A DNA stretch of 64,000 nucleotides from Drosophila miranda (taxonomy: Eukaryota; Arthropoda; Insecta; Diptera; Drosophilidae), in NCBI RefSeq assembly GCF_003369915.1, contig NC_046675.1, forward strand, positions 14,136,001-14,200,000, read 5' to 3'. Below the pieces are notes generated by a model, which made no database searches, had not been told where the DNA came from, and was given only the letters and a program-made list of their open reading frames with translations. Within the stretch, counting starts at the first letter, position 1. Each line of letters begins with the position of its first letter. Position numbers and translations under genes: made by a program. Below, one piece after another: positions 24,206 to 34,556 of this stretch.

Positions 24206-25115
24206 AGGAGCTACTGCCGGAGGCGCGACGCGAGTCCTCCGAGGCCGAGGAGACGGCGGCCGACGACTTGATGATGCGTGGTGGCTCCACGACCAGATTG
24301 AGCCTACAGTAAGGGCGTTGCGATCTGCACGCTTTCGAGTGGAGACTTTCGAGGCTTTGCTACGAGCCTTCTCCGACGCTTTTATATGACCACCTCCTCG
24401 GTGATTTGCAGAAACTGGATGCCGGCTGCCAAGAGTAATAAAGCTGGAGTCAGACGAACTTGATGGTTTCATTGTATGCGGAAGTGGGAGAGGGTGGTGG
24501 TAACAAAGGGTTCATTATCTGGCAGTGTCACAATGAAAATCTGCGACAAGAAACTTATGAAGCTACATACAATATTTCTAGTCTGACAGAATACTCAAAA
24601 CCTATAGGAGCTGTACAAAATTTAATTTTTAAATGTACATTTAAGAAGAAAGGGTGTAGAAATCCAATAAGAGCAAGTGTTTAAAATAAACCAGTCAAGT
24701 AGAAAATTGATTCATCAATCGTATAAAAATATGTGGGCGTGGCTAAATGTTCTATATAGCTAGTAATATTCGACGGAAGATCAAAATCGAGGAATATGTA
24801 TAATAGAAGTTGATTTCGTCTGTGTATTTACGGTATATTTATAAAATGAGACGGTATATTTTGGTATATTTCTGAGAATCGGACGGTATATTTTATCGAA
24901 AAGTCCGCGGTCACACTGCAAACATGGCGTCGTCGTTTGGTTGATTTTTTGTTGTTGTCTAAGAAAATGCAGAAATTTTGCACTGAAATTGTGTGAAATG
25001 TGAGATTGATTAAAGTGATAGGCCCAAAGCATGCAAATTGAGCACCCGATCCGCATTTCCAGCATTGTAGCCATCGCATCGAGAGCAACGTTGCCACGGG
25101 ACTGGCCCTGGGGAT

Positions 25116-26421
25116 ATGGCTGCGGCGGCTGCAGCACCTGCGAACTCAAACGCACCTGCACCTCCGTCGGGCGTTAGCTCTGGCGCAACGGGAGTCGGGG
25201 CCATAAGCGGCGCCCAGTTTCGCGAAATACACAAGAATACGTGGTTGAAAAGACTGACGACCGATGGAAAGAAACTAACCGTCGGACCCAAGGTAGGTCG
25301 CTGAGCGGAGCCCCTCAATCATTGAGACACGAATTAATTACTGAATGACCTTGCTTTTGCAGAAATCAGAGTGCAGCTGGGTGGTGTTCTGCGTGCACGA
25401 TGACACGGAGGCCCTGCTGGAGGGCTATGCAGAGCCGCGCCAGGCAGCCGGCCACATGCCAGAGTGGGCGGTGTCATTGCGGGAGACGCTGCACATATCG
25501 CACGCCCTGATCCCCAATTCGCACGAGTTTGAATTTGTTGTAACGCTTAGCAATGAAGTGTTGCGCTTTCATGCCGTGTCATGGTAAGCTAGCCATGCCG
25601 CACGCACGCAGGCACAGACGGGGAAATAATTGCTATTGCTATTGCTTTTCTGTTGCCCAAACACAATTCACTTTCGGTTTCGTTTCGTTTCGTTCACAGG
25701 GTGCAAGAATGCAAGAATGGGTGGAAACGCTGCGTTCGAAGTTGCGCGAAATGAAAATTCTGTCGCCGCGCGAAAACCTCTAAACAAAGTTACCTGAAGT
25801 TCGCGCCCCCTTGCTGCCCACACGGGATCCCACATCCCCGCTGCCGCCGCCCCCCCAGTGCCGGCGGCCCTAGTGCCGGGAGTGGAGCGTGTCGTTGCTG
25901 CTCATCAACCGCACCCGCAGACGCAGCATCATCTGCCAGCAAGTGAACAGGCAGCCTCAAGTCCTGCTTCCACTCCGGTTCCAACTGCGGCTGCAGTACC
26001 ACCAGCCACAGCCATGTCCAACACATTGACCCAGCATCTGCTCAACATGCTCTCCGATCCCATTAGCACCTACAGAGAGCAAATAAGCGAGACCGCGACG
26101 GCGTCAGTGCCCCCCAATAGACCCGAAGACGAGGAGCAGGCCACCGATGAGCCCCAGCAATTGAACTCTGCCAGTGATGCGGACGTGAACCTCTCTGATG
26201 ATGAATTCCTGTCGCCTCTTCTCCGAAGGGCCTGCGTCCTCACGGACAATGGCGTGCGGGTCGATGTTGTGGCAGCCACAGCACAGCGTGCCTCTGCGGG
26301 TAAGAAGAGCCTCTGCGCACCCATAGAAAACATATAACAAATATAAATGTTTTTGCAAATTGCAGATCAAATCTTAAATCTGGAACATATGCTGCAATGT
26401 GAACGCCTAATACCCAGGTAA
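25116..26421 (+). pseudogene. PH-domain gene, pseudogene copy 7
   Basis: Shared exon 3 frameshift and stop. It has private amino-acid changes in the downstream C-terminal frame (Leu to Ser, Ser to Arg, Val to Ile, Leu to Pro between 25957 and 26111), consistent with a non-coding region drifting freely. Confidence 0.78.
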
Positions 26422-27652
26422 AATACCCAGGACTCTCAAGAACTTGAGGACATCCTCCTTTGTGCTGTCGTTGCCCATGTACTTCCAGACGAAGTGCTTG
26501 CGGAGCACCTCCAGGTACCTCAGGGCGGACTGGGCCAGCTCTTTTTCCTGGGCGACGAGTTTTCGCTCCATAATCTTGCCATAATGCTCGATGGAGTCGG
26601 CGACAACATTGTCGTACTTTACGCTAACTTCCTGCACCACCAGGTCGCGTTGTTTTTGCTTATAGCCATTGATGGAGTCACGCAATAGCGTATCGAACAT
26701 CGTGTCAAGCTTCTCCACTTGCGCCAAATCTTTCTCGTCCTGACCCAACGGACTGAACAAGGTCTTAAAGAATTGGCTCTTCGCATTGGCATCTTCTTTG
26801 GTGCACAGCAGTTTGAGAGCCATAGTGGCGGAGGAGGCGAGTATTTGCATATCTTCTTCCGCATCCCTCGTCTCCATCTCCATTTTCTTTAATTTATGTT
26901 TTCGCTGCTAAAGCTCGTCTTCAAGACCCTGCAGTTTCTTCAGCTCGCTGCGCAAAGCAGCATTTTCCTTTAACAATTGCTGGTTGCGCTCATGTATATC
27001 GCTGTCCAACTCGCTCATCGAGATGGTGCTCTTTTCTGGGCTGACCCCCGACTCCAGATTGTCGTCATCCACGTCATTCGACTCTCTCATCTCATCGCTG
27101 CGCTGCATTAGTGCGCGCAAATCCATGTGGAAGCTGGTTGGATCCGTGAAGGGATAGCCAATGTTGCTTTTCCTGTTCAGCTGTGTGTGGAGCTGCAGCA
27201 GCATCCAATTGCGCTCGAACCTAACCTCGGGCGAGGCGCTTTGGAAGATGTTTAACCAGCGAGTGCATGTTGGAAATAATGAACAGTCGTTGAACTGTTT
27301 AAATAAATATCATCACATTGGCCTTGAGTCAGTTCAAACTCTTGGAAAAAATGGAAACATGTTTGTTTTATATATCTCGTCAGTCTGAAATCAGGAGCAG
27401 TAGAGTGAACATTGAAATTTCTTGTTTAATTTTTAGTGTTGTGTTTTTGGATTCCAGTTAAAAAGTAAAAAAATTTGTAAAAAAAAAAAAACGTTTTGAA
27501 AAATAATTAAAATTTTGTTTATAATTTAAGGTTCATACTTTGGACTTTGTAGACGCTGCGTCGGCTGTGGGTCCTGCGGACCCTGCGGCGTCCCCTGTTG
27601 CAGTCCTTGCTGTGGACCGCGTTGTGGAACATCCTGCTGAGCGATGGCCCAT
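26407..27652 (-). pseudogene. Chimeric coiled-coil gene, copy 7 (broken)
   Basis: Exon 1 in unit 8 (27652-27539) has lost one codon in frame. Exon 2 in unit 7 has a Gln-to-stop change (about 26909) in the coiled coil. It also has a deletion near 26438 that replaces the native C-terminus with a short unrelated tail. Two partial open frames remain (27204-26908 and 26883-26407). A functional product is unlikely. Confidence 0.7.
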
Positions 27653-27808
27653 GTTCGTCGAATCTAAAAAGGTTAACTAAATGTTAATTTATAAAAATTT
27701 GTTGTCTTATTTGACTTATTCTCTCCCATTTTATTAGGTACTGCACCTTTCTGTTCTGCTGATGATGACAGCCAGTCATTTTTGTCGGACCAGCGACGAC
27801 TAGCGTTT

Positions 27809-28112
27809 CTCCTGCTTTTTGTGGATCAATCCTTGGCGATGGCAGCCCTTCTTGATGGAAGTTTTGTGCTTGCTCTTGTTTGCTCTTACAGTATTTGCAT
27901 CATCTTCAGGTGATTTTTTATTAATGCCAACCATTTTAGAGATTTTTGTAATATGTAGTTTACGACATATTGCAAAAATCTCTAAAATGGATGGCATAAA
28001 AAAAAAATCACCACAAGATGTTGGATATTCCGTTACAGCAAGCAAAAGCAGGCCCAATACTTCCATCGAAGAGGAATGCCACCGCCAAAGATAAATAAAA
28101 AGGAAGCAGGAG
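27809..28112. repeat. Inverted repeat (long hairpin), unit 8
   Basis: Loop at 27957-27964. The hairpin is also present in the ancestral edge unit, so it was acquired before or during amplification, or was carried back here by gene conversion. One left-arm change (near 27859) makes the arm match its partner better. Confidence 0.9.
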
Positions 28113-28659
28113 AGGAGCTACTGCCGGAGGCGCGACGCGAGTCCTCCGAGGCGATCTGCACGCTTTCGAGTGGAGACTTTCGAGGCTTTGCTACGAGCCT
28201 TCTCCGACGCTTTTATATGACCACCTCCTCGGTGATTTGCAGAAACTGGATGCCGGCTGCCAAGAGTAATAAAGCTGGAGTCAGACGAACTTGATGGTTT
28301 CATTGTATGCGGAAGTGGGAGAGGGTGGTGGTAACAAAGGGTTCATTATCTGGCAGTCACAATGAAAATCTGCGACAAGAGACCTGTGAAGCTACATACA
28401 ATATTTCTAGTCTGACAGAATACTCAAAACCTATAGGAGCTGTACAAAATTTAATTTTTAAATGTACATTTAAGAAGAAGGTATAGAAATCCAATAAAAG
28501 CAAGTGTTTAAAATAAACCAGTCAAGTAGAAAATTGATTCATCAATCGTATAAAAATATGTGGGCGTGGCTAAATGTTCTATATAGCTAGTAATATTCGA
28601 CGGAAGATCAAAATCGAGGAATATGTATAATAGAAGTTGATTTCGTCTGTGTATTTACG

Positions 28660-28790
28660 GTATATTTATAAAATGAGACGGTATATTTTGGTATATTTCT
28701 GAGAATCGGACGGTATATTTTATCGAAAAGTCCGCGGTCACACTGCAAACATGGCGTCGTCGTTTGGTTGATTTTTTGTTGTTGTCTAAG
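28660..28790 (+). promoter_or_regulatory. Housekeeping-type core promoter of the PH gene (copied in all units)
   Basis: Three or four GGTATATTT elements (Ohler motif 6 type) lie between 28657 and 28722. They are followed by CGGTCACACTG at 28735-28745, a match to Ohler motif 1, the M1BP site. No TATA box is evident. The motif 1 copies in the other units are at 1285, 5197, 9137, 13096, 17047, 20998 and 24908, so every pseudogene unit keeps its promoter. Such promoters often fire in both directions; leftward firing would transcribe the gene fragment, the hairpin and then the chimeric minus-strand gene. Confidence 0.75.
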
Positions 28791-28942
28791 AAAATGCAGA
28801 AATTTTGCACTGAAATTGTGTGAAATGTGAGATTGATTAAAGTGATAGGCCCAAAGCATGCAAATTGAGCACCCGATCCGCATTTCCAGCATTGTAGCCA
28901 TCGCATCGAGAGCAACGTTGCCACGGGACTGGCCCTGGGGAT

Positions 28943-30247
28943 ATGGCTGCGGCGGCTGCAGCACCTGCGAACTCAAACGCACCTGCACCTCCGTCGGGCG
29001 TTAGCTCTGGCGCAACGGGAGTCGGGGCCATAAGCGGCGCCCAGTTTCGCGAAATACACAAGAATACGTGGTTGAAAAGACTGACGACCGATGGAAAGAA
29101 ACTAACCGTCGGACCCAAGGTAGGTCGCTGAGCGGAGCCCCTCAATCATTGAGACACGAATTAATTACTGAATGACCTTGCTTTTGCAGAAATCAGAGTG
29201 CAGCTGGGTGGTGTTCTGCGTGCACGATGACACGGAGGCCCTGCTGGAGGGCTATGCAGAGCCGCGCCAGGCAGCCGGCCACATGCCAGAGTGGGCGGTG
29301 TCATTGCGGGAGACGCTGCACATATCGCACGCCCTGATCCCCAATTCGCACGAGTTTGAATTTGTTGTAACGCTTAGCAATGAAGTGTTGCGCTTTCATG
29401 CCGTGTCATGGTAAGCTAGCCATGCCGCACGCACGCAGGCACAGACGGGGAAATAATTGCTATTGCTATTGCTTTTCTGTTGCCCAAACACAATTCACTT
29501 TCGGTTTCGTTTCGTTTCGTTCACAGGGAAATTATGCAAGAATGGGTGGAAACGCTGCGTTCGAAGTTGCGCGAAATGAAAATTCTGTCGCCGCGCGAAA
29601 ACCTCTACACAAAGTTACCTGAAGTTCGCGCCCCCTTGCTGCCCACACGGGATCCCACATCCCCGCTGCCGCCGCCCCCCCCAGTGCCGGCGGCCCTAGT
29701 GCCGGGAGTGGAGCGTGTCGTTGCTGCTCATCAACCGCACCCGCAGACGCAGCATCATCTGCCAGCAAGTGAACAGGCAGCCTTAAGTCCTGCTTCCACT
29801 CCGGTTCCAACTGCGGCTGCAGTACCACCAGCCACAGCCATGTCCAACACATTGACCCAGCATCTGCTCAACATGCTCTCCGATCCCATTAGCACCTACA
29901 GCGAGCAAGTAAGCGAGACCGCGACGGCGTCAGTGCTCCCCAATAGACCCGAAGACGAGGAGCAGGCCACCGATGAGCCCCAGCAATTGAACTCTGCCAG
30001 TGATGCGGACGTGAACCTCTCTGATGATGAATTCCTGTCGCCTCTTCTCCGAAGGGCCTGCGTCCTCACGGACAATGGCGTGCGGGTCGATGTTGTGGCA
30101 GCCACAGCACAGCGTGCCTCTGCGGGTAAGAAGAGCCTCTGCGCACCCATAGAAAACATATAACAAATATAAATGTTTTTGCAAATTGCAGATCAAATCT
30201 TAAATCTGGAACATATGCTGCAATGTGAACGCCTAATACCCAGGTAA
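28943..30247 (+). CDS. PH-domain protein (intact ancestral copy)
   Basis: Four exons: 28943-29119, 29190-29410, 29527-30125 and 30192-30247, giving 350 residues. The first 40 residues are Ala/Pro/Gly-rich. Residues about 42-150 form a pleckstrin-homology domain: it opens with Asn-Thr-Trp-Leu-Lys-Arg-Leu, has a long beta-strand part across exon 2 and closes with the helix EIMQEWVETLRSKL, which contains the conserved Trp. PH domains usually bind phosphoinositides or proteins at membranes. The rest is Pro/Ala/Gln-rich and acidic, with a Ser-Asp-Asp-Glu-Phe-Leu motif, and ends in a short helix encoded by exon 4. I do not recognise the exact orthologue. An out-of-frame upstream ATG at 28858 may damp translation. 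Its stop lies only 21 bases from the stop of the convergent coiled-coil gene. It is the only one of eight copies with an open reading frame. Confidence 0.82.
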
Positions 30248-30268
30248 AATACCCAGGACTCTCCCTTT

Positions 30269-31240
30269 TTACAAAATCTCCGACATCTGCTGGCAGCTCC
30301 GCTTCAAGAACTTGAGGACAGCCTCCTTTGTGCTGTCGTTGCCCATGTACTTCCAGACGAAGTGCTTGCGGAGCACCTCCAGGTACCTCAGGGCGGACTG
30401 GGCCAGCTCTTTTTCCTGGGCGACGAGTTTTCGCTCCATAATCTTGCCATAATGCTCGATGGAGTCGGCGACAACATTGTCGTACTTTACGCTAACTTCC
30501 TGCACCACCAGGTCGCGTTGTTTTTGCTTATAGCCATTGATGGAGTCACGCAATAGCGTATCGAACATCGTGTCAAGCTTCTCCACTTGCGCCAAATCTT
30601 TCTCGTCCTGACCCAACGGACTGAACAAGGTCTTAAAGAATTGGCTCTTCGCATTGGCATCTTCTTTGGTGCACAGCAGTTTGAGAGCCATAGTGGCGGA
30701 GGAGGCGAGTATTTGCATATCTTCTTCCGCATCCCTCGTCTCCATCTCCATTTTCTTTAATTTATGTTTTCGCTGCTGAAGCTCGTCTTCAAGACCCTGC
30801 AGTTTCTTCAGCTCGCTGCGCAAAGCAGCATTTTCCTTTAACAATTGCTGGTTGCGCTCATGTATATCGCTGTCCAACTCGCTCATCGAGATGGTGCTCT
30901 TTTCTGGGCTGACCCCCGACTCCAGATTGTCGTCATCCACGTCATTCGACTCTCTCATCTCATCGCTGCGCTGCATTAGTGCGCGCAAATCCATGTGGAA
31001 GCTGGTTGGATCCGTGAAGGGATAGCCAATGTTGCTTTTCCTGTTCAGCTGTGTGTGGAGCTGCAGCAGCATCCAATTGCGCTCGAACCTAAACTCGGGC
31101 GAGGCGTTATGGAAGATGTTTAACCAGCGAGTGCATGTTGGAACTAAGTGGTCTCTGGCTGGCAATTTAACGATCATCTTGGCAATGTTGTTCACTTCCT
31201 TCACATACATCTCGTCCAGCGTTTCCGCGGGAATTATCAT
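30269..31240 (-). CDS. DUF4485-like coiled-coil protein (intact ancestral copy)
   Basis: Single open exon of 323 codons starting at ATG 31240. Residues about 8-85 fit the DUF4485 pattern: a helix with Leu-Pro-Ala-Arg, a Cys-Thr-Arg-Trp-Leu segment, Arg-Asn-Trp with repeated Leu, then a Gly-x-Pro-Phe turn. DUF4485 occurs in centrosome or cilium-associated coiled-coil proteins, so a cytoskeletal role is possible but not shown. An acidic Ser/Asp linker (about 90-120) precedes a heptad-like coiled coil (about 118-175) and further helices to the C-terminus. The gene is convergent with the PH gene. Its start lies about 110 bases from that of the divergent PDZ gene, so they probably share a promoter. 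The truncated, fused copies in the array derive from it, with the break at 31143. Confidence 0.8.
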   Translation of the reverse strand: MIIPAETLDEMYVKEVNNIAKMIVKLPARDHLVPTCTRWLNIFHNASPEFRFERNWMLLQLHTQLNRKSNIGYPFTDPTSFHMDLRALMQRSDEMRESNDVDDDNLESGVSPEKSTISMSELDSDIHERNQQLLKENAALRSELKKLQGLEDELQQRKHKLKKMEMETRDAEEDMQILASSATMALKLLCTKEDANAKSQFFKTLFSPLGQDEKDLAQVEKLDTMFDTLLRDSINGYKQKQRDLVVQEVSVKYDNVVADSIEHYGKIMERKLVAQEKELAQSALRYLEVLRKHFVWKYMGNDSTKEAVLKFLKRSCQQMSEIL

Positions 31241-31349
31241 GTCTGATTTGTGTGCTTAGATATGTATTTATTTATATATCGAGTGTATTTGACTTTTGAC
31301 TAAAGGGCAAGCTGCTTTCTTAATTTCTAGACCCCAAACATCCCGCTCC
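31241..31349. promoter_or_regulatory. Short divergent promoter between coiled-coil and PDZ genes
   Basis: Only 109 bases separate the two predicted start codons, which point in opposite directions. The stretch is AT-rich (a TATTTATTTATATAT run at about 31264-31278) and includes a pyrimidine-AG that could be a splice acceptor at 31330. No motif 1 or DRE site is obvious. Because the array lacks this segment, amplified copies of the coiled-coil gene lack their native promoter. Confidence 0.45.
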
Positions 31350-33603
31350 ATGTCTGCTGGAGCAGCTGATAAATCAAAAAGGATGGCACGGAAACCACTT
31401 ATGTCTCAAGCCGCAAGCAGCGGCGTCCCTGAAACAGGAGCCGATGAGCCTCAGGACAACATAACAATCATTCAAGTATCGAATCCAAGTAACGGCCTGG
31501 AACGGCCGCCCGAATTGCCGCCCAAGAACAACAGTATAATAGCCGAAATCTTCCGCTTTCCCGAAGTCGGTGTCAAGACGAAGACGGCGAGTGGCAATCA
31601 GAAGCAGCAGCAACGTCCACAACCGCAGCTGCAGCTGGACCCGCAACAATCTCAAGCACAACCGCAACACGAGTATAAAAGCAACGTACAAATCATTCCG
31701 TCCAATGCCAGTACCATTCAAGTGCTGGGCCAACAGCCCAGCAGCAGCAGTAACACCTATACGACGCCCGTAAAACAGAGTGCTTCCAATGCCCCAGCCC
31801 CACAGGTGGCTTCCAATGCAAACGCCAATACAAACACCACAAAGGTGAAGGTGATGAGCGATGGAGAGGCCACCACGGTGGCTGTATACGGCACTTGCTA
31901 TCCATCTTCGACATCTCCAATGGCAGCGACAGCGCCAAGCGGAAGTGCCGCGAATATCGCCGCCAAACCGCAGACGACGCCAAAGCTCAGCAAGAAGATA
32001 ATCCTCAGCGCCAACACCTCGGGCATCACGAACATCAGCGTCAACAGCGAACAGACCAGCGACTCGATAATCAGCGGCAACGTGCACTACGAGAAGGTGT
32101 TCCTCTCCTCCAGCATACCCATCAGCAGCAGTAGCCCAACCAGGACCCAGGATACAGAGCGGGGAGCGATCAGCTCAAGCGTTCTTCAGGCTCAAACTCA
32201 AACTCCAAGCCAGCCTCCACATCCCACGCCGTTGCAGCCCAATGGCAGTCCGGCCCTGCCGCGCCGTCGCATTGCCTCGCCCGCGGCCCAGCCTGCAACG
32301 AGCTCTGGTCGCACCATGCCACAGCTGACCCGAGGCCTGACCGAGCTGGTCATTAGTTCGCGACCCAGTCGGCGCGACTTCCACTATCTGAAGATGCTCA
32401 ACACCCCGCTGAGGGGCAAGCCGTCGTCGAAAACAACGAGCGCGGCCAACAACAATATCGAACAGCAGGCCAGCGCAAGCGCGGACACGCCTGCTTATCG
32501 AAGCAATGCGGCCGCCATTGCTGCTGACAGTCAAGAGCAGCGCAGGCGCAGCTCGTCCACCTCAGATGCCCAGGCTCCTCTGCAGCGTAATGCAGGTGCT
32601 GCAGGTGCCACGCAGCCGAACACTCAACGGAACGAACGGAACGCCAACAACAATGAACAATTTACCCCAGGACGGGGCGGGTTTCGAATGCAACCGCCAC
32701 CTCAGGGCGCCGCCTCGCCTAGCACGAATCCGAACACCGCAGCAATCCAGCAATCGCCCAACAAGCGACTAACCCTGCGCGAGCAACAGGTGATGCAGCT
32801 GCGACGCGAGATCATGCATCCGGGAGGAGTGCGCCTGAATCTGCGGCGCAAGGATTGCGTGGGTTCCATTGCCTGGGTGGAAGCCTTCGGGGGTGTATGG
32901 TATGTATGAGCATCTTAAAAGTGTTTGCAGTTACACTATATTGCATTCCTTGGGGGTTGTTTGCAGGATTGCGGGTTGGAAGCAAAAAGAGCATCCGGTG
33001 CTATACAATGCTCTGCACATCGGCGACCAGCTGCTCTCCATAGCAGGCGTGAGCATTAGCAGCGCAACAGAGGCCAACAAGATCATTAGGAACACCAATA
33101 CTCTCTTTGTAAGTTTTTTCTTGTCTCGTTGAATCTTTTCTAAGCGTTTTATTATCGATCAAACAGGTCGAGGTGCTGCTGCGTCGCATTCCCTTTGGTC
33201 GGGCGTATGCCATACGCCGTGATCGCGAGGGTCAGTGTCTGGGCCTCATTCGTGATGGCAATACCTCAACGATTGTGGATGTGGTGCCCAACAGCTTGGC
33301 CGCTCGTCACGGACTGCCGCCAAAGGTAACGTAGAATGTCTATGCCTTAGAATGCCTCACTAAACTGGAATTTCGTCTTTCGAATAGACCCAATCGTGCG
33401 ATGGAATTGCCTTGACCTTCTGGATGCTCACCGAGATCAATGGAAGGCCGCTCAATTTGTTCTTCAAGGACCTGGAGATACGCGACCGCCTCAATTCGGT
33501 GGGGCGCGACATATCAATATTGGTGCAGCCGTCGGATTTGATAACCAAGCTGAAGAAGCAACTCAAGTCACTGCGTGGCTATAAGGACTATCTAGTGCAG
33601 TAG
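31350..33603 (+). CDS. PDZ-domain scaffold protein
   Basis: Four exons: 31350-32899, 32967-33108, 33167-33325 and 33388-33603, giving 688 residues (an in-frame ATG at 31296 could add 18). The first 490 residues are low complexity (Gln, Ser, Ala, Asn and Pro runs) with scattered Arg-Arg patches. The C-terminal 200 residues, spread over all four exons, contain PDZ-like modules. The first has a carboxylate-loop-like Gly-Gly-Val-Trp, then LHIGDQLLSIAGVSI, the usual Gly-Asp-x-Leu-x-x-Ile-x-Gly signature. A second, more divergent module follows (GQCLGLIRDG, then VVPNSLAARHG, the binding-groove helix and return strand). PDZ proteins bind C-termini of membrane or cytoskeletal partners. The short introns have clean GT/AG borders and preserve frame. 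I do not recognise a named orthologue. Confidence 0.8.
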
Positions 33604-34556
33604 TTTCTGCCCTGCTGCCTGGTGTCGCATGGGCCCATTGATGGTGCAGTCATTGCATAATAACGTCCAAGAAAATAGTCGAGTCCTGCACGCTGTGGGG
33701 GGAGGCTGTGTGGCCAATCGAATTGATATATATATTATTTATGTGTAGCTATGAAGCAACTCGAAACTGTTATATGCTGGGCCAGTAATCATTCCAATAC
33801 CAACTCCAATTCCAATTCCATTCCATTTAGAACGTGAATGGAACCACTATATAGTCAACTCGTATATGTAGAATCATTTTATACACATACTGTGAACGAC
33901 AAAGGACTACTTAAAGGACTAAACTTAGTGCAGAACTAACAAAAAGCAAACAAAAACAAAAAAAACCTATATATTTTTGCAAATTTTTATATAAACTCAT
34001 ATATACATATATATCATATACAAATTGATCATATATATATATATATATATACCATATAGCTGACACTTTGAAAAGTTACCAAAATTTACACCTCGATTAC
34101 GTTTGGATGCGACATTATGAGAAATTTACACAAGTATTTAAGATAATAATTTGATATATTTTTGGTCCAGATTCCAGATATATAGAATCTATATAGTTCT
34201 AGACGCGTATTATAAAAAAACCTGTGCAACTTAGTATCCTTATGCAATATTAGAGTGCCTCTGATTTTGTTTTGATTGATTGATTGATTGTTTGATGTTT
34301 TCTTTAATGTTTTCCACTTGATTCGTGTAAAAAGACATAAGCATCTGCGTAACTTTTAAGATGTGATAAAAACGAGTACTCAAATTTAGGCAATTTTAAA
34401 CAGTACATGTATTTGTTGTTTAATGCTTTTTGATTTATTTTATATTTTATACATATGTATATGTAAAAACAAATAAGTTTCCAGTTGAGTGGGTAATTTC
34501 CATTACATTCATTAAAGCAATTCCACACACATATGTACATTGCTCGTTAATTTCAA
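33604..34556. other. Intergenic 3' regions of two convergent genes
   Basis: Contains the 3' UTR of the PDZ gene and the downstream region of the Yellow gene. It is strongly AT-rich, with a TA dinucleotide run at 34030-34051 and several ATATAT clusters. No coding frame is credible; the 78-codon minus frame at 34304-34540 is low complexity. Confidence 0.7.

Larger units (their letters stand above)
23665..27533. repeat. Array unit 7 (degenerating)
   Basis: 3869 bases. It has a deletion of roughly 45 bases left of the hairpin (near 23852) and a second deletion of about 40 bases at the 3' end of the coiled-coil gene (near 26438). It also has a nonsense change in that gene (near 26909). It is the most damaged unit and lies directly beside the ancestral copy. 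Confidence 0.95.
1..31143. repeat. Tandem array of eight ~3.9-kb segmental duplications
   Basis: The same block recurs head to tail with starts at 1, 3923, 7863, 11812, 15763, 19714, 23665 and 27534, giving spacings of 3922, 3940, 3949, 3951, 3951, 3951 and 3869 bases. The last unit is cut off at 31143, where it runs into unique sequence holding the intact 5' end of the coiled-coil gene. Units are nearly identical over most of their length, but each carries private substitutions or indels, so they are distinct copies rather than one copy pasted by software. Base 1 falls at the start of a unit, so more units probably lie to the left. The right end looks ancestral because only there are both resident genes unbroken. 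The block contains parts of at least three unrelated loci, so it was a composite before it was amplified. Confidence 0.97.
27534..31143. repeat. Array unit 8, ancestral edge unit
   Basis: 3610 bases are shared with the array; then the sequence departs at 31144 into the unique 5' end of the coiled-coil gene. Relative to other units it lacks about 75 bases in the gene-fragment segment (junction near 28152) and 3 bases in the foreign exon (near 27554). Both PH and coiled-coil genes are intact here, marking it as the source locus. Confidence 0.95.

Noticed and set aside
1..31143. The array as an assembly duplication artefact
   Set aside because: Each unit has private substitutions and indels (28-base deletion in unit 1, 8-base insertion in unit 3, nonsense change in unit 7), which simple repeated placement of one read set would not create.
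1..31143. CRISPR-like or satellite interpretation of the repeats
   Set aside because: Units are about 3.9 kb and contain intron-bearing eukaryotic genes; there are no short repeats with spacers and the unit is far longer than fly satellites.
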